From assembly GCA_964551475.1 (NCBI GenBank), contig CAZKCI010000028.1:8117-72116 (forward strand): a stretch of DNA of 64,000 nt, given 5' to 3'. Both the position numbers and the translations under genes were made by a program. This document shows positions 50,687 to 60,450 of the stretch, piece by piece (within the stretch, counting starts at the first letter, position 1; the number at the start of each line of letters is the position of its first letter). This DNA is from CAZKCI01 sp964551475. Lineage in GTDB: Bacteria > Auribacterota > Erginobacteria > Erginobacterales > CAZKCI01. A model generated the notes under the pieces. That model had not been told where the DNA came from, searched no databases, and worked only from the letters and a program-made list of their open reading frames with translations.

Positions 50687-52624
50687 ATGGGGCTTTCCGT
50701 CGCCGAAAAAATCATCGCATCCCATCTGGCTTCCGGGAAGATGGTTCCCGGAGAGGAGATCGCCCTCCGGGTGGACCAGACGCTCACCCAGGACGCCACC
50801 GGGACTCTCGCCTACCTGGAGTTCGAGTCCCTCGGGATCCCCCGGATTCGGACCAAATTCTCGGTCTCCTACGTCGATCACAACACACTCCAGGCCGGCT
50901 TCGAGAACGCCGACGACCATCTCTTCCTGCAGACCTTTGCCGCCCGCTCCGGCATCCGCTTCTCCCGCCCCGGGAACGGGATCTGCCATCAGGTCCACCT
51001 GGAGCGCTTCGGACGCCCCGGCGAAGTGCTTCTGGGATCCGACTCCCATACGCCCACGGCGGGGGGGCTGGGGATGCTGGGGATCGGCGTGGGGGGCCTC
51101 GAGATCGCGGCGGCGCTCGCCGGGCGGCCCTACTCCCTTTCCCTGCCGGAGATTTTCCAGATCCGCCTCAGCGGGTCTCTCCCCCCCTGGGTCAGCGCCA
51201 AGGACATCATCCTCTTCGTGCTGAAGGAGATCTCGGTCAAGGGGGGCGTGGGGAGAATTCTGGAATACGGGGGGACCGGCTTGCCCTCCCTCTCCGTCCC
51301 CGAGCGCGCCGTCATCGCCAACATGGGGGCGGAGACCGGGGCCACCTCCACCGTCTTCCCCTCCGACGAGCAGACCGCCGGATTCCTCGGCGCCCAGAAG
51401 AGGCGCAAGGACTTCCGCGAGATCAAGGCCGACCGCGACGCCCGCTACGCCGGGGAGCTGGAGGTGAACTTAAGCGCACTGGAGCCGCTGGCCGCCTGCC
51501 CGCACTCGCCCGACGCGGTCAAGCCCGTCTCCGAGCTCTCCGCCGTCAGCGTCAGCCAGGTCTGCATCGGCTCCTGCACCAACTCCTCGCTCAAGGACCT
51601 CTCCACCGTGGCCGCCATCCTCAAGGGAAAGCGCGTCCATCCCAACGTCAGCCTGGTCATCTCGCCCGGCTCCCGCCAGGCGCTGACCATGATCGCCAAA
51701 AGCGGCGAGCTCGCCGATCTGACGGCGGCGGGGGCGCGGATTCTGGAGACCGCCTGCGGCCCCTGCATCGGGATGGGCCAGGCGCCGGCGAGCGGGGGGG
51801 TGAGCGTGCGCACCTACAACCGCAACTTCCCGGGGCGGAGCGGAACCAAGGACGCCTCGATCTACCTGGTCTCGGCCGAGACGGCCGCCGCCACGGCGCT
51901 CGCGGGACGTCTCACCGACCCCCGGACGCTCGGCGCTCCCCCGGCCGTCTCCCTGCCCAAGTATTTCGCGGCCGACGATTCCATGGTCCTCCCCCCCTCC
52001 GCCGATCCCGCGTCCGTTACCGTGATCAAGGGGCCCAATATCTCGAATATCCCCGTCTTCGAGCCGCTCCCGGAATCGCTCGGCGCCTGCGTCCGTCTCG
52101 CGGTCGGTGACAACATCTCCACCGACGCCATCATGCCCGCCGGAGCGAAGGTTCTCCCGTTCCGCTCCAACATCGAGAAGATCTCGCGCTTCGTCTTCTC
52201 CGCGCTCGATCCCGATTTCGCCGCCCGCTCCGCCGCCTCCCGCGACCGGGGTGAGTGGACGATCGTCCTGGGCGGGGAGAACTACGGGCAGGGATCCTCG
52301 CGCGAGCACGCCGCCCTCGCCCCCCGTTTTCTCGGCGTCCGCGCGGTGATCGCCCGTTCCTTCGCCCGCATCCACCGCGCCAACCTGATCAACTTCGGGA
52401 TCCTCCCGCTCCGTCTCCCGGCGGAGAGGGGGGAGGGGACCCTTTCGGCGGGGGATCAGCTGGAGTTCCCCCATCTCCGCCGGGAGACGGAAAAGGGGGA
52501 GAGGATCACCGTCCGCAACCGGACGCGCGGTTCGGAAATGAGCTTGCTTCTTGAAGCGAGCCTGCGGGAGAGGGAGATCCTGCTGGCGGGGGGGATGCTG
52601 AATCTGCTGAGAAAAGATGCGTGA
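50687..52624 (+). CDS. Aconitate hydratase
   Basis: The 645-residue single-chain enzyme of the shorter mitochondrial/bacterial aconitase type interconverts citrate and isocitrate. Fe-S ligands are in CIGSCTNSS near residue 293 and CGPCIGMG near 357; LLGSDSHTPTAGG and the swivel-domain GGENYGQGSSREHAAL with the substrate Arg/Ser are intact. AGGAGG before the ATG and TATACT at 50657-50662 mark its own promoter. It supports at least a partial TCA route to 2-oxoglutarate. Confidence 0.95.
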   Translation: MGLSVAEKIIASHLASGKMVPGEEIALRVDQTLTQDATGTLAYLEFESLGIPRIRTKFSVSYVDHNTLQAGFENADDHLFLQTFAARSGIRFSRPGNGICHQVHLERFGRPGEVLLGSDSHTPTAGGLGMLGIGVGGLEIAAALAGRPYSLSLPEIFQIRLSGSLPPWVSAKDIILFVLKEISVKGGVGRILEYGGTGLPSLSVPERAVIANMGAETGATSTVFPSDEQTAGFLGAQKRRKDFREIKADRDARYAGELEVNLSALEPLAACPHSPDAVKPVSELSAVSVSQVCIGSCTNSSLKDLSTVAAILKGKRVHPNVSLVISPGSRQALTMIAKSGELADLTAAGARILETACGPCIGMGQAPASGGVSVRTYNRNFPGRSGTKDASIYLVSAETAAATALAGRLTDPRTLGAPPAVSLPKYFAADDSMVLPPSADPASVTVIKGPNISNIPVFEPLPESLGACVRLAVGDNISTDAIMPAGAKVLPFRSNIEKISRFVFSALDPDFAARSAASRDRGEWTIVLGGENYGQGSSREHAALAPRFLGVRAVIARSFARIHRANLINFGILPLRLPAERGEGTLSAGDQLEFPHLRRETEKGERITVRNRTRGSEMSLLLEASLREREILLAGGMLNLLRKDA

Positions 52625-52708
52625 GTTTGCCGAGCGATCCGCGGAGACAGGATGTCTCCATGCCCTATGCGGGAGCGCCTTCCGGGCGCTATTCCCCCGA
52701 CGCTGTCA

Positions 52709-52770
52709 GGGAGTAGTGGAGTGATGGTCCCGCCGAACATTGCTCCAACACTCCATTACTCCAACACTCC
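52709..52770. repeat. GGAGTAATGG-family hairpin, copy 4
   Basis: GGGAGTAGTGGAGTGATGG pairs with ACTCCATTACTCCAACACTC. Located between aconitase and mfd. Confidence 0.8.
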
Positions 52771-52803
52771 CATTTTTCTCATTCCCTTGTTATCCTTGCT
52801 CCC

Positions 52804-55800
52804 ATGTATTCCGCCCTCGAGTCCTGCCCGGAATTCGTCTCCTTCCTGAAAGCCTGGTCCTCGGACGAGGGCTTCCGCTGCTCCGGCGCGCCGGGGTCTT
52901 CCCCTTATCTGATCCTGGCCCGCGCCCATCTCCTCCGCCCCCGGCCCCTCCTCATCCTCGCCCGGGACGACCGGGCAGCGGAGCGGGTCAAGCGGGAGAT
53001 GGAGTCCTTCGGACGATCCGGCGTGGAGAGCTTCCCCGCCCTGGAAGTCCTGGAGCGGGACGAGGTAAAATCCAACCCCGAGCTGGTGGGCGAGCGCTGC
53101 CGGATCGCCGCCGCACTGCGGAACTCTTCTCAGATGGTGATCGCGACCACGCCGCTCGCCGCCGCCCAGCCCCTCCCCGCGCCGGAGGAGATGGAGGACC
53201 ATCTGCTCCGGTTCCGCCCCGGCGACCGTTGCGTCCTCGCCGACCTGGTCCGCTGGCTCATCAAGGCGGGCTACGAGCACGCCGACCCGGTTCTGATCAA
53301 GGGGCAGTTCGCCCGCCGGGGAGGGATCGTGGACGTTTTCTCCGGACAGTCCATCTATCCTCTGCGGATGGAGCTGGAGGGTGACCGCGTTGCCTCCCTG
53401 CGCTCCTTCGACCCCCAGAGCCAGTCATCCCGGGGGGCGGAAATAGAGGGACTGATCTATCCGGCCGCCTATTCGGCCCCTCGAACGTCCGCCTGCCTCT
53501 GGGACTACCTCCCCCGAACCAGCCGTGTGGCGCTGAGCGGCATCCTCTCCCGGGAAACCTGGGAGGCGACGCTTCCCCGCCTCCCCCATTCCCGGGCGGT
53601 CTATTTCTCGGGGATCGACGCTCCCTGCCCCGGCCTCGACCTTCCCCTCCGCGGCGAATTCTCGATCCACAGCCTGGAACGATTCAAGTACCAGGCCGAG
53701 GGGAGCGTCCATCCTCTCCTGGAAGCGGTTCCGGGCTGGCTGACGGAAGGGCTCACCTGCCTGGTCATCGCCCACAACGACGCCGAGCGGCAGAGGCTCA
53801 GGGAGATCGTCCGGGAACGGGGGATCGCCGATCACCCCCGCCTCCGCTTCGGGATCGGAGAGGCGGACGAGGGTTTCCTCTGGGAGCAGGCCCGGACGGC
53901 CGTGGTCAGCGACTCCGAGATCTTCTCCCGCTACCGTATTCGCCGCCCCGCGCGCGTTTTCGTGGGCGGCCGCCCCGCCTCGGCGCCCTCCGATTTCCGC
54001 CCCGGGGACTTCGTGGTCCACATCGACTACGGCGTCGGCCGCTACCTCGGGATCAAAAAGATCGCCTCGGGCGGGAGCGAGCGGGAAAAGATGCTCCTCC
54101 AGTTCGCGGGGAAGCAGCGCCTGTACGTGCCTCTCCAGCAGGCATTCTTGATCTCCCGCTACCTGGGACTGGGGTCCCGCCCTCCCGCGCTCGACCGGTT
54201 GGGCGGGACGCGCTGGCGGACGGCGAAGCTCAAGGCCGCCCAGGCGGCGGACGGCCTGGCCAAGGATCTCCTGGATGTGCAGGCCCAGCGCTCGCTTCTC
54301 GCCGGCCGCGCCTTTCCCCCGGACACCGCCTGGCAGAAGGAGTTCGAAGGGGCTTTCATCTATCCGGAAACACCGGATCAGCTCGCCGCCCTCTCCGAGA
54401 TCAAGGCCGACATGGAGTCGACCCGCCCGATGGACCGCCTCCTCTGCGGAGACGTGGGCTACGGCAAGACCGAGGTGGCGATCCGGGCCGCCTTCAAGGC
54501 GGCGACCGACGGCGTTCAGGTGGCGATCCTGGTCCCCACCACCATCCTCGCCCAGCAGCACTACGACACCTTCCGGGAGCGCATGGCCGATTATCCGGTG
54601 CGGGTGGCCATGCTCTCGCGTTTCCTCTCCCCCCGGGAGCAGAAGGCGGTTTGCGAAAGCCTGGCCCAAGGCGCGACCGACATCGTGATCGGGACCCACC
54701 GCCTCCTCCAGGCGGACATCGTCTTCAAGAACCTCGGCCTGGTCATCATCGACGAAGAGCAGCGCTTCGGCGTCCGCCACAAGGAGAGGCTCAAGCAGAT
54801 GCGGCAGCTGGTGGACATCCTCACCCTGACCGCCACTCCCATCCCCCGCACCCTCTACCTTTCGCTCACCGGCGCCCGCGACCTTTCCTCCATCGCCACG
54901 CCGCCCCAGGACCGCCTGGCGGTGGAGACCCGGGTGACGGCCTACGATCCTCAGGCGGCCCGGCGGGCGATCGACCGGGAGATCCGGCGCCAGGGGCAGG
55001 TGTATTACCTTTTCAACCGGGTGAAGGGGATCGAGGCGGTCCGCGACCGCATCGCCGGCTGGTTCCCCGGCCGCCGGGTGGAAGTCGCCCACGCCCAGAT
55101 GGACGAAGAGGACCTCGCTTCGGTGATGCGGAGGTTCGCCCGGGGGAAGATCGACATCCTGGTCTGCACCACCATCATCGAGTCGGGGCTGGACATCCCC
55201 AACGCCAACACCATCATCGTGGAGCGGGCGGAGCGCTTCGGCCTGGCCGACCTCTACCAGCTGCGGGGGAGGGTGGGGCGTTTCAAGCACCGGGCCTACG
55301 CCTATTTCTTCTACCCGCCGTTCGTTTTCCTGGAGGAGAGCGCCCGCCGCCGCCTCCAGGCGATCGAGGAGTTCTCCCAGCTGGGGGCGGGCTTCAGCCT
55401 GGCCGTGCGCGACCTGGAGATTCGGGGAGCGGGAAACATCCTGGGCAAGCAGCAGCACGGCCATATCGCCGCGGTCGGTTTCGATCTCTACTGCCGCCTG
55501 CTGGAAAGAAGCGTCAAACGGCTGAAGGGGGAGGCGCCGAAAGCGCCTCCGCCGGCGGAGCTCGATTTCGAGATCCAGGGCGCGCTGGAACCCGGCTACG
55601 TGGCCGACCAGTCCCAGAGGGTGGAGATGTATCGCCGTTGGGCCGCGGCCACGAGCGCGGAGGAGGTCGCCGCCTGGAAGGCCTCTCTCCGCGATCGTTT
55701 CGGTCCGCTGCCCGAGCCGGCGGAGATTCTGGCCGAGGAAGCTCTCCTCGGCCTCGCGGCCGGCCGGGCGGGGGCGGACCGGGTCGGACGGATGGGCCGG

Positions 55801-55914
55801 GACTACGTCTTCCGGCGCGGGAAGGAGATCGTCCGGGTGATCCCGCTTCCTCCGGCTTCTTCGCCCCGGGAATCGTATCGCCTTCTCAGGAAAGAGTTGG
55901 AAGGGAAGGGGTGA
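52804..55914 (+). CDS. mfd: Transcription-repair coupling factor
   Basis: The 1036-residue translocase removes stalled RNA polymerase and recruits UvrA. It has a UvrB-like N-terminal region, the CarD-like RNAP-interaction domain (RPGDFVVHIDYGVGRYLGI, about 398-416), helicase Walker A GDVGYGKTEVA near 549, IIDEEQRFG, and RGRVGRFKHRAYAYFFY, then the TRCF C-terminal domain. It is somewhat shorter than the 1148-residue E. coli protein, mainly at the N- and C-termini. uvrA is not in the window. Confidence 0.97.
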   Translation: MYSALESCPEFVSFLKAWSSDEGFRCSGAPGSSPYLILARAHLLRPRPLLILARDDRAAERVKREMESFGRSGVESFPALEVLERDEVKSNPELVGERCRIAAALRNSSQMVIATTPLAAAQPLPAPEEMEDHLLRFRPGDRCVLADLVRWLIKAGYEHADPVLIKGQFARRGGIVDVFSGQSIYPLRMELEGDRVASLRSFDPQSQSSRGAEIEGLIYPAAYSAPRTSACLWDYLPRTSRVALSGILSRETWEATLPRLPHSRAVYFSGIDAPCPGLDLPLRGEFSIHSLERFKYQAEGSVHPLLEAVPGWLTEGLTCLVIAHNDAERQRLREIVRERGIADHPRLRFGIGEADEGFLWEQARTAVVSDSEIFSRYRIRRPARVFVGGRPASAPSDFRPGDFVVHIDYGVGRYLGIKKIASGGSEREKMLLQFAGKQRLYVPLQQAFLISRYLGLGSRPPALDRLGGTRWRTAKLKAAQAADGLAKDLLDVQAQRSLLAGRAFPPDTAWQKEFEGAFIYPETPDQLAALSEIKADMESTRPMDRLLCGDVGYGKTEVAIRAAFKAATDGVQVAILVPTTILAQQHYDTFRERMADYPVRVAMLSRFLSPREQKAVCESLAQGATDIVIGTHRLLQADIVFKNLGLVIIDEEQRFGVRHKERLKQMRQLVDILTLTATPIPRTLYLSLTGARDLSSIATPPQDRLAVETRVTAYDPQAARRAIDREIRRQGQVYYLFNRVKGIEAVRDRIAGWFPGRRVEVAHAQMDEEDLASVMRRFARGKIDILVCTTIIESGLDIPNANTIIVERAERFGLADLYQLRGRVGRFKHRAYAYFFYPPFVFLEESARRRLQAIEEFSQLGAGFSLAVRDLEIRGAGNILGKQQHGHIAAVGFDLYCRLLERSVKRLKGEAPKAPPPAELDFEIQGALEPGYVADQSQRVEMYRRWAAATSAEEVAAWKASLRDRFGPLPEPAEILAEEALLGLAAGRAGADRVGRMGRDYVFRRGKEIVRVIPLPPASSPRESYRLLRKELEGKG

Positions 55915-55925
55915 GTTGCTAAAAT
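55897..55925 (+). promoter_or_regulatory. Promoter of the peptidyl-prolyl isomerase pair
   Basis: TTGGAA (55897-55902), 17 nt, TAAAAT (55920-55925) with an extended TG at 55917-55918. The -35 lies in the last codons of mfd. Start about 55932. Confidence 0.65.
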
Positions 55926-55972
55926 CACCGGGAGTTTAGGAATTAGTCGAATCGAACATAAGGAGACTACGC

Positions 55973-56896
55973 GTGAAAAAGGGCGCATGGTGGGCGCTGG
56001 TTGTCGTGGCTCTCGTGGCGGTGATCGCCGTCGTCGTTCTTGCCGGAAAAACCTTTCGCCGTCCCTCCGGCGAGGTGCTGGCCAGGGTGGGGAGCGAGCC
56101 GATCACGACCGACTCTTTTCGGGAGGAATGGCGCAAGCAATTCGCCGCGCCGAGCGGCCTTCCCCCCGCCGGGGTGGAGGAGTTCCTGGGCGACATGGTG
56201 GTGGAGAAGCTTTTCCTGGCCGAAGCGAAACGCCAGCGTCTCCACCGGGACCCCCGTTTTCTCCGGGAGGTCGAGAGCTACCGCGAGCAGCTCCTGGTCG
56301 AGATGCTTCTCAACAAGGAAGTCCTGGCGATCGCGCCTCCCTCTTCGGCCGACGTGGAGGCCTTCTGGAAGAATCACGCCGCCGATTTCCACGTGCCGGA
56401 GCTCGTGCGCCTGAGCCACATCCTGATCCAGCCGAAAGCCGGCGAAGACGCCGCCGCCCTTCGGGCGCGCGCCCAGGAGACTGTCGACCAGATCGAGGGC
56501 GAAGAAGATTTCGCGCGTCTGGCCGCCTCGAGCGCGGACCGGGAGGCGGCCGGACAGGGCCCGGATCTCGGCTATTTCCGCCGCGTCCAGCTCGCCCAGT
56601 GGTCCCCCGAGATCGAGAAAGCGGTCTGGGAGCTCCCGGTCGGGAAAACCGCCGGACCGATCGCGACCGATCGCGGCTGCCACATCTTCCTGGTCACCGA
56701 CCGCAAAGCGCCCCGCGAAAAGACGCTGGATGAGGCCAGAGACGAGGTGAAGGCGGCGATCATGGCCGCCCGGCGGAAGGAAAGATTCGACGCCCTGGAA
56801 GCCCGCCTGCGCAACCGGACCTCCATCGAGAGGAACGAGCAGATCCTGAACGCGCTCCGCGGCGAGCTGAAGGCGCCCGCCCGGCCGCCGAAATGA
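55973..56896 (+). CDS. Peptidyl-prolyl isomerase, SurA/PpiC-type, membrane-anchored
   Basis: The 307-residue protein has an N-terminal signal/anchor helix (about 5-22), a SurA-like chaperone part (DSFREEWRKQF, FLGDMVVEKLFLAEA) and a parvulin domain (RLSHILIQPKAGED at about 144, DFARLAASSADREAAGQGPDLG, GPIATDRGCHIFLVTD). It folds proteins in the periplasm. GTG 55973 has AAGGAGAC upstream. It overlaps the next, related gene by 4 nt. Confidence 0.88.
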   Translation: MKKGAWWALVVVALVAVIAVVVLAGKTFRRPSGEVLARVGSEPITTDSFREEWRKQFAAPSGLPPAGVEEFLGDMVVEKLFLAEAKRQRLHRDPRFLREVESYREQLLVEMLLNKEVLAIAPPSSADVEAFWKNHAADFHVPELVRLSHILIQPKAGEDAAALRARAQETVDQIEGEEDFARLAASSADREAAGQGPDLGYFRRVQLAQWSPEIEKAVWELPVGKTAGPIATDRGCHIFLVTDRKAPREKTLDEARDEVKAAIMAARRKERFDALEARLRNRTSIERNEQILNALRGELKAPARPPK

Positions 56897-57828
56897 GGAT
56901 CCGGGCGGCCATAATCTTCGTCGCTTTCCTCTCCGGCGCGTTCGCGGCGGGCTCGCGGGGAGAAACGGTGGACCGGATTGTCGCCCGGGTGGGTGACAAG
57001 ATTCTCACCGAGGGCGAGCTGGGTCGCTTTCTGGTCGCCGTCCGGGAGCCCTATGAGAACTCGTCGGGATGGGGGGAGGAAACGGGCCGACGGACCGCGA
57101 TCGACCACTGGGTGGAGCAGCAATTGATCCTGCGGGAATCGAAAGAGCTGAAGAATTTTCCCCTCGACGCCATCGAGATCGATCAGCAGGTGGAGGAACA
57201 GAAAAGCCGTTTTCCCTCGCCCGAGGCCTTCGCGGCCGCCCTGGCCCGGGAGGGGCTGGACGAAAAGAAGCTCCGGGAGAGGATCGAGGATTCTTACCGG
57301 GTGCGCCTGCTCACCTACCGCGAGGTCCAGTCCAAGATCAATGTCTCTCCCCGGGAGGTGATGGATTATTACCGCGACCATCCCGGGGAATTCGCGGCGC
57401 CCGAGATGGTCCGGATCAGCCAGATCCGGATTCCCTACGCGGACAAGTCGGCGGAGCCCGACCCGGCCCGGGAACGGGCCCAGCGGGTTCTCGAGAAGCT
57501 CTCCGCCGGAGAGGATTTCGCCGACCTGGCCCGGGAATACTCCGTCGGCGCCGACGACGATCGGACCGGCGACATGGGCTACTTCGAGAAAGGCCAACTC
57601 CGGAACGAAGTGGTCGCCCTCGACGTGGGCGGGCACACCGGCATCCTCGAGAGCGACAGCGGATACCTGATCATCCAGGTCATCGGCCGGAAGGAGGCGT
57701 ATGCCAAACCGCTCTCCGAAGTATGGGGGGAGATAGACGACCGGATCTCCCAGGAACAATACGAGAAACTTTACGATGGCTGGATGGCGAAGCTCCGCGC
57801 CAAGACCTTTATTAAAATAGAAGAATAA
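56893..57828 (+). CDS. Periplasmic SurA-like peptidyl-prolyl isomerase
   Basis: The 311-residue protein has a signal peptide (1-19, AAGSRG), the SurA N-terminal motif DRIVARVGDKILTEGEL and one parvulin domain (VRISQIRIPYADKS near 174, DFADLAREYSVGADDDRTGDMGYF split between its two halves, GYLIIQVIGRKEA). SurA escorts outer-membrane proteins; one parvulin domain rather than two is common outside Proteobacteria. Two paralogues in a row suggest partner roles. A GTTCACGG repeat follows. Confidence 0.88.
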   Translation: MRIRAAIIFVAFLSGAFAAGSRGETVDRIVARVGDKILTEGELGRFLVAVREPYENSSGWGEETGRRTAIDHWVEQQLILRESKELKNFPLDAIEIDQQVEEQKSRFPSPEAFAAALAREGLDEKKLRERIEDSYRVRLLTYREVQSKINVSPREVMDYYRDHPGEFAAPEMVRISQIRIPYADKSAEPDPARERAQRVLEKLSAGEDFADLAREYSVGADDDRTGDMGYFEKGQLRNEVVALDVGGHTGILESDSGYLIIQVIGRKEAYAKPLSEVWGEIDDRISQEQYEKLYDGWMAKLRAKTFIKIEE

Positions 57829-57833
57829 ATGAG

Positions 57834-57917
57834 GTTCCAGGTTCACGGTTCAGCGGTTCAACGGTTGAAAAACAAACCGTGAACCGCTGAACCGTTGAAC
57901 CGTGAACCGTTGAACCG
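57834..57917. repeat. GTTCACGG/GTTCAACGG-family hairpin, copy 2
   Basis: GGTTCACGGTTCAGCGGTTC pairs with GAACCGCTGAACCGTTGAAC around GAAAAACAAA. Same family as 26713-26808. Confidence 0.8.
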
Positions 57918-57945
57918 CATTTGTTTGCCCACAACGATATATTCG

Positions 57946-58983
57946 ATGGATGTTGCTAATCGATTGGTCATCACCATGGGTGACGCCGCGGGCGTCGGCC
58001 CCGAGGTCGTCGTCAAGGCGCTCGCTTCCGGAGCGCTCGCCTCTTCTCCGGCGCCTTTGCTCGTCGGCGCCGAACGCGTTTTTCGCCCCCTGCTCGAACG
58101 GATCACCCCTCGTCCGGCCTTCCGTCTCATCGAACCGGCCGGACTCCCCGATCGCCTCCCGGCGCCGGGGAGGGTCGATCCCGACTGGGGGAGGGCGGCC
58201 ATGCTCTGCCTGGAGGAGGCCGTGCGCCTGATCCGCTCCGGGGAGGGATCCGCCCTGGTCACCGCTCCCCTCAACAAGGAAGGGATCCATCGGGCCGGAT
58301 ACCCTTTCCAGGGCCACACCGATTTTCTCGCCCATCTCGCCGGTTCCCCCCGTCACGCCATGATGCTCGCGGGGGGAACCATCCGCGTGATCCTCGCCAC
58401 CGTGCATATCGCCCTCCGGGACGTAGCCGCGGCCCTCAATGTCGAGGGCATCGCCGACAAGATCCGCCTCGCCCACGAGTATCTTCCGGCCTTCGGCTGC
58501 CCCGCTCCCCGGATCGCGGTGGCGGGCCTTAACCCCCATGCGGGGGAGGGAGGGGCTTTCGGGCGGGAGGAGATCGAGGTCATCGCGCCCGCGGTGGAGA
58601 TCTGCCGCGAGGAGGGGATCGCTGTCAGCGGCCCCCTGCCGCCGGACACCCTCTTCCATCGCCTGCACCGGGGCGAGTTTGACGCGGCCGTGACGATGTA
58701 CCACGATCAGGGGCTGATCCCCCTCAAGATGATCGCTTTCGAAGAGGGGGTGAACATTACCCTGGGACTGCCCTTTATCCGGACCTCTCCCGATCACGGG
58801 ACGGCCTACGACATCGCCGGGAAGGGGACGGCCGATCCCCGCTCCATGATCGCCGCGATCAAACTGGCCGAACAGTTGGCGGCGTATCGGATGGATCGCG
58901 GCCCCGATAGTCCCGCACTTCTGCCGGGACTATCGGGGCAGGCAAGAATGCCGCTCCCACAAGAAACAAAGAGTGATCAGTAA
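57946..58983 (+). CDS. pdxA: 4-hydroxythreonine-4-phosphate dehydrogenase
   Basis: The 345-residue enzyme acts in pyridoxal-phosphate synthesis (DXP-dependent route). ITMGDAAGVGPEVV near residue 9, the metal ligands GHTDFLA, NPHAGEGGAFG and MYHDQGLIPLK, and RTSPDHGTAYDIAG are all present. ATG 57946 begins close to the domain; the longer frame is repeat-derived. The final ~30 residues (from about GPDSPALLPG) and the TAA are encoded by a GATAGTCCCG hairpin repeat. Confidence 0.95.
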   Translation: MDVANRLVITMGDAAGVGPEVVVKALASGALASSPAPLLVGAERVFRPLLERITPRPAFRLIEPAGLPDRLPAPGRVDPDWGRAAMLCLEEAVRLIRSGEGSALVTAPLNKEGIHRAGYPFQGHTDFLAHLAGSPRHAMMLAGGTIRVILATVHIALRDVAAALNVEGIADKIRLAHEYLPAFGCPAPRIAVAGLNPHAGEGGAFGREEIEVIAPAVEICREEGIAVSGPLPPDTLFHRLHRGEFDAAVTMYHDQGLIPLKMIAFEEGVNITLGLPFIRTSPDHGTAYDIAGKGTADPRSMIAAIKLAEQLAAYRMDRGPDSPALLPGLSGQARMPLPQETKSDQ

Positions 58984-59190
58984 ATGCCAATGAAGTCATC
59001 AGTCATCAGTAACTGATTGCTGATCACTTCTTTTTCTTTTACTGCTTTTTTGTGGGAGGGGCGTCCCGCCCCGATCCAAGATGGCCCGGCCGCTCGCCGG
59101 CCCGGCATATTCAACAGACGATTGAATAGGATTGGATAGGATAAAACAGACCGGCCGGCCCATCCTATTCGATCCTATTCGATCATCTGT
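58894..59190. repeat. Chain of repeats after pdxA
   Basis: In order: CGATAGTCCCG/CGGGACTATCG hairpin (58904-58939) inside the pdxA tail; GTGATCAG...CTGATCAC arms (58974-59026) followed by TTCTTTTTC, a likely terminator; GTGGGAGGGGCGTCCCGCCC (59050-59069); and a CAGACGATTG hairpin (59112-59190). Nothing else is seen between pdxA and rsmA. Confidence 0.75.
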
Positions 59191-59235
59191 TGTATTTTTT
59201 AGCCCGGCCAGGCCAATTCTCCGGGAAGGTTTTGA

Positions 59236-60087
59236 ATGGAAGAAGATGTCAGACCCTTGATCTCGCCCGCCGTCGTGGCCGCCTTGCTCAAGCGGCACGG
59301 CCTCTCCCCGCGCCGCCGCCAGGGACAGAACTTCCTCATCGACGGAAACATCCTGAACAAGATCCTCGCCGCCGCCGATCTGGATCCCGATGACGAGGTG
59401 CTGGAGATCGGCGCCGGCCTGGGGACGCTCAGCGCCGAGCTCTGTCGAAGAGTCCGGCGGGTGACCGCCGTCGAGTGGGATCGAGGTTTCGTCGCGATTC
59501 TGAACGACCTCGCCCGCGTCCTGCCCAACCTCCGCGTCGTCCCGGGCGATGTCCTGAAGATGGACCTTCCGGGCCTCTTCTCCGATCGAGCCAAGCTCGT
59601 CGCCAACCTTCCCTATTCCGCCGCCGGGACGATCTTCTTCCGTCTCCTCTCCGACGATCCCCGTCCCCGCCTCGAGGTCTGCATGGTCCAGAAGGAGATG
59701 GCCGAGCGGATCGCCTCTCCCCCCGGCGGGCGCAGGTACGGCATCCTCTCCGTCCTCGCCCAGGCGCGGGCCAGGCCGGAAATCCTTTTTCGCGTCAAGC
59801 CGACCTGTTTCTATCCGCCCCCCCGCGTGGATTCGGCGGTCATCCGCCTGCGCACGACGGAACGGCCGGAAGGCTTCGCCGCATTTGTCTCCGTGGTCAA
59901 AACCGCTTTCAATCAGAGGAGGAAGATCCTGAAGAACTCTCTGGCCGGGCTTACCGCCGTTGGCTATACTGAACAGGGGATTATGGAGGCGGCAGCCGCC
60001 GCGGAGATCGACCTGGGCCAGCGGGCGGAAAACCTCTCGGCCGACGATTTCCTGCGCTTCGCCAACGCGCTGCCGGTTCGATCGTAG
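59236..60087 (+). CDS. rsmA: 16S rRNA A1518/A1519 dimethyltransferase
   Basis: The 283-residue KsgA/RsmA enzyme dimethylates two adenines near the 16S rRNA 3' end. QNFLIDGNILNKI, the SAM loop EIGAGLGTLS, VPGDVLKMD and NLPYSAAG (the N-L/I-P-Y catalytic motif, near 125) are present. GGGAAGG precedes the ATG. Clustering with pdxA and surA is a common bacterial arrangement and supports all three calls. Confidence 0.96.
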   Translation: MEEDVRPLISPAVVAALLKRHGLSPRRRQGQNFLIDGNILNKILAAADLDPDDEVLEIGAGLGTLSAELCRRVRRVTAVEWDRGFVAILNDLARVLPNLRVVPGDVLKMDLPGLFSDRAKLVANLPYSAAGTIFFRLLSDDPRPRLEVCMVQKEMAERIASPPGGRRYGILSVLAQARARPEILFRVKPTCFYPPPRVDSAVIRLRTTERPEGFAAFVSVVKTAFNQRRKILKNSLAGLTAVGYTEQGIMEAAAAAEIDLGQRAENLSADDFLRFANALPVRS

Positions 60088-60102
60088 CCGCGTACATCAA
60101 TG

Positions 60103-60402
60103 GTCCGCGGGCCGGACGGCCTGGATCGCGGCGGGGATCCTTCGACGAGCTTAGGGCAGGCAGCCGCTCCCACAGATAGGACTAGCGGGCGAGAGATAGC
60201 GAGACTGTGGGAGGGGCGTCCCGCCCCGATCCGAGATGTTTTGATGGAGCTGACTCGGCATATTCAACAGACGATTGAATAGGATTTAATAGGATGGGCC
60301 TGTCTGAGCCATTTTTATCCTATTCCATCCTATTCAATCGTCTGTTGAAATGGTTAGCCCTGCCGCGCGGATTTGAAGCTTGCCCGCCCTTGAGGGCGGG
60401 GT
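60103..60402. repeat. Repeat-filled gap after rsmA
   Basis: A degenerate TGTGGGAG element (to GCCGCTCCCACA at about 60162-60174), a GTGGGAGGGGCGTCCCGCCC palindrome (60207-60226), a CAGACGATTG hairpin (60264-60346) and a CCCGCCCTTGAGGGCGGG hairpin (60384-60401). No gene is seen in 60088-60450. Confidence 0.7.
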
Positions 60403-60450
60403 CCGCGCCTACGGACAGCGGCTTGTAGCCAGGACGGACAGGACAACGCC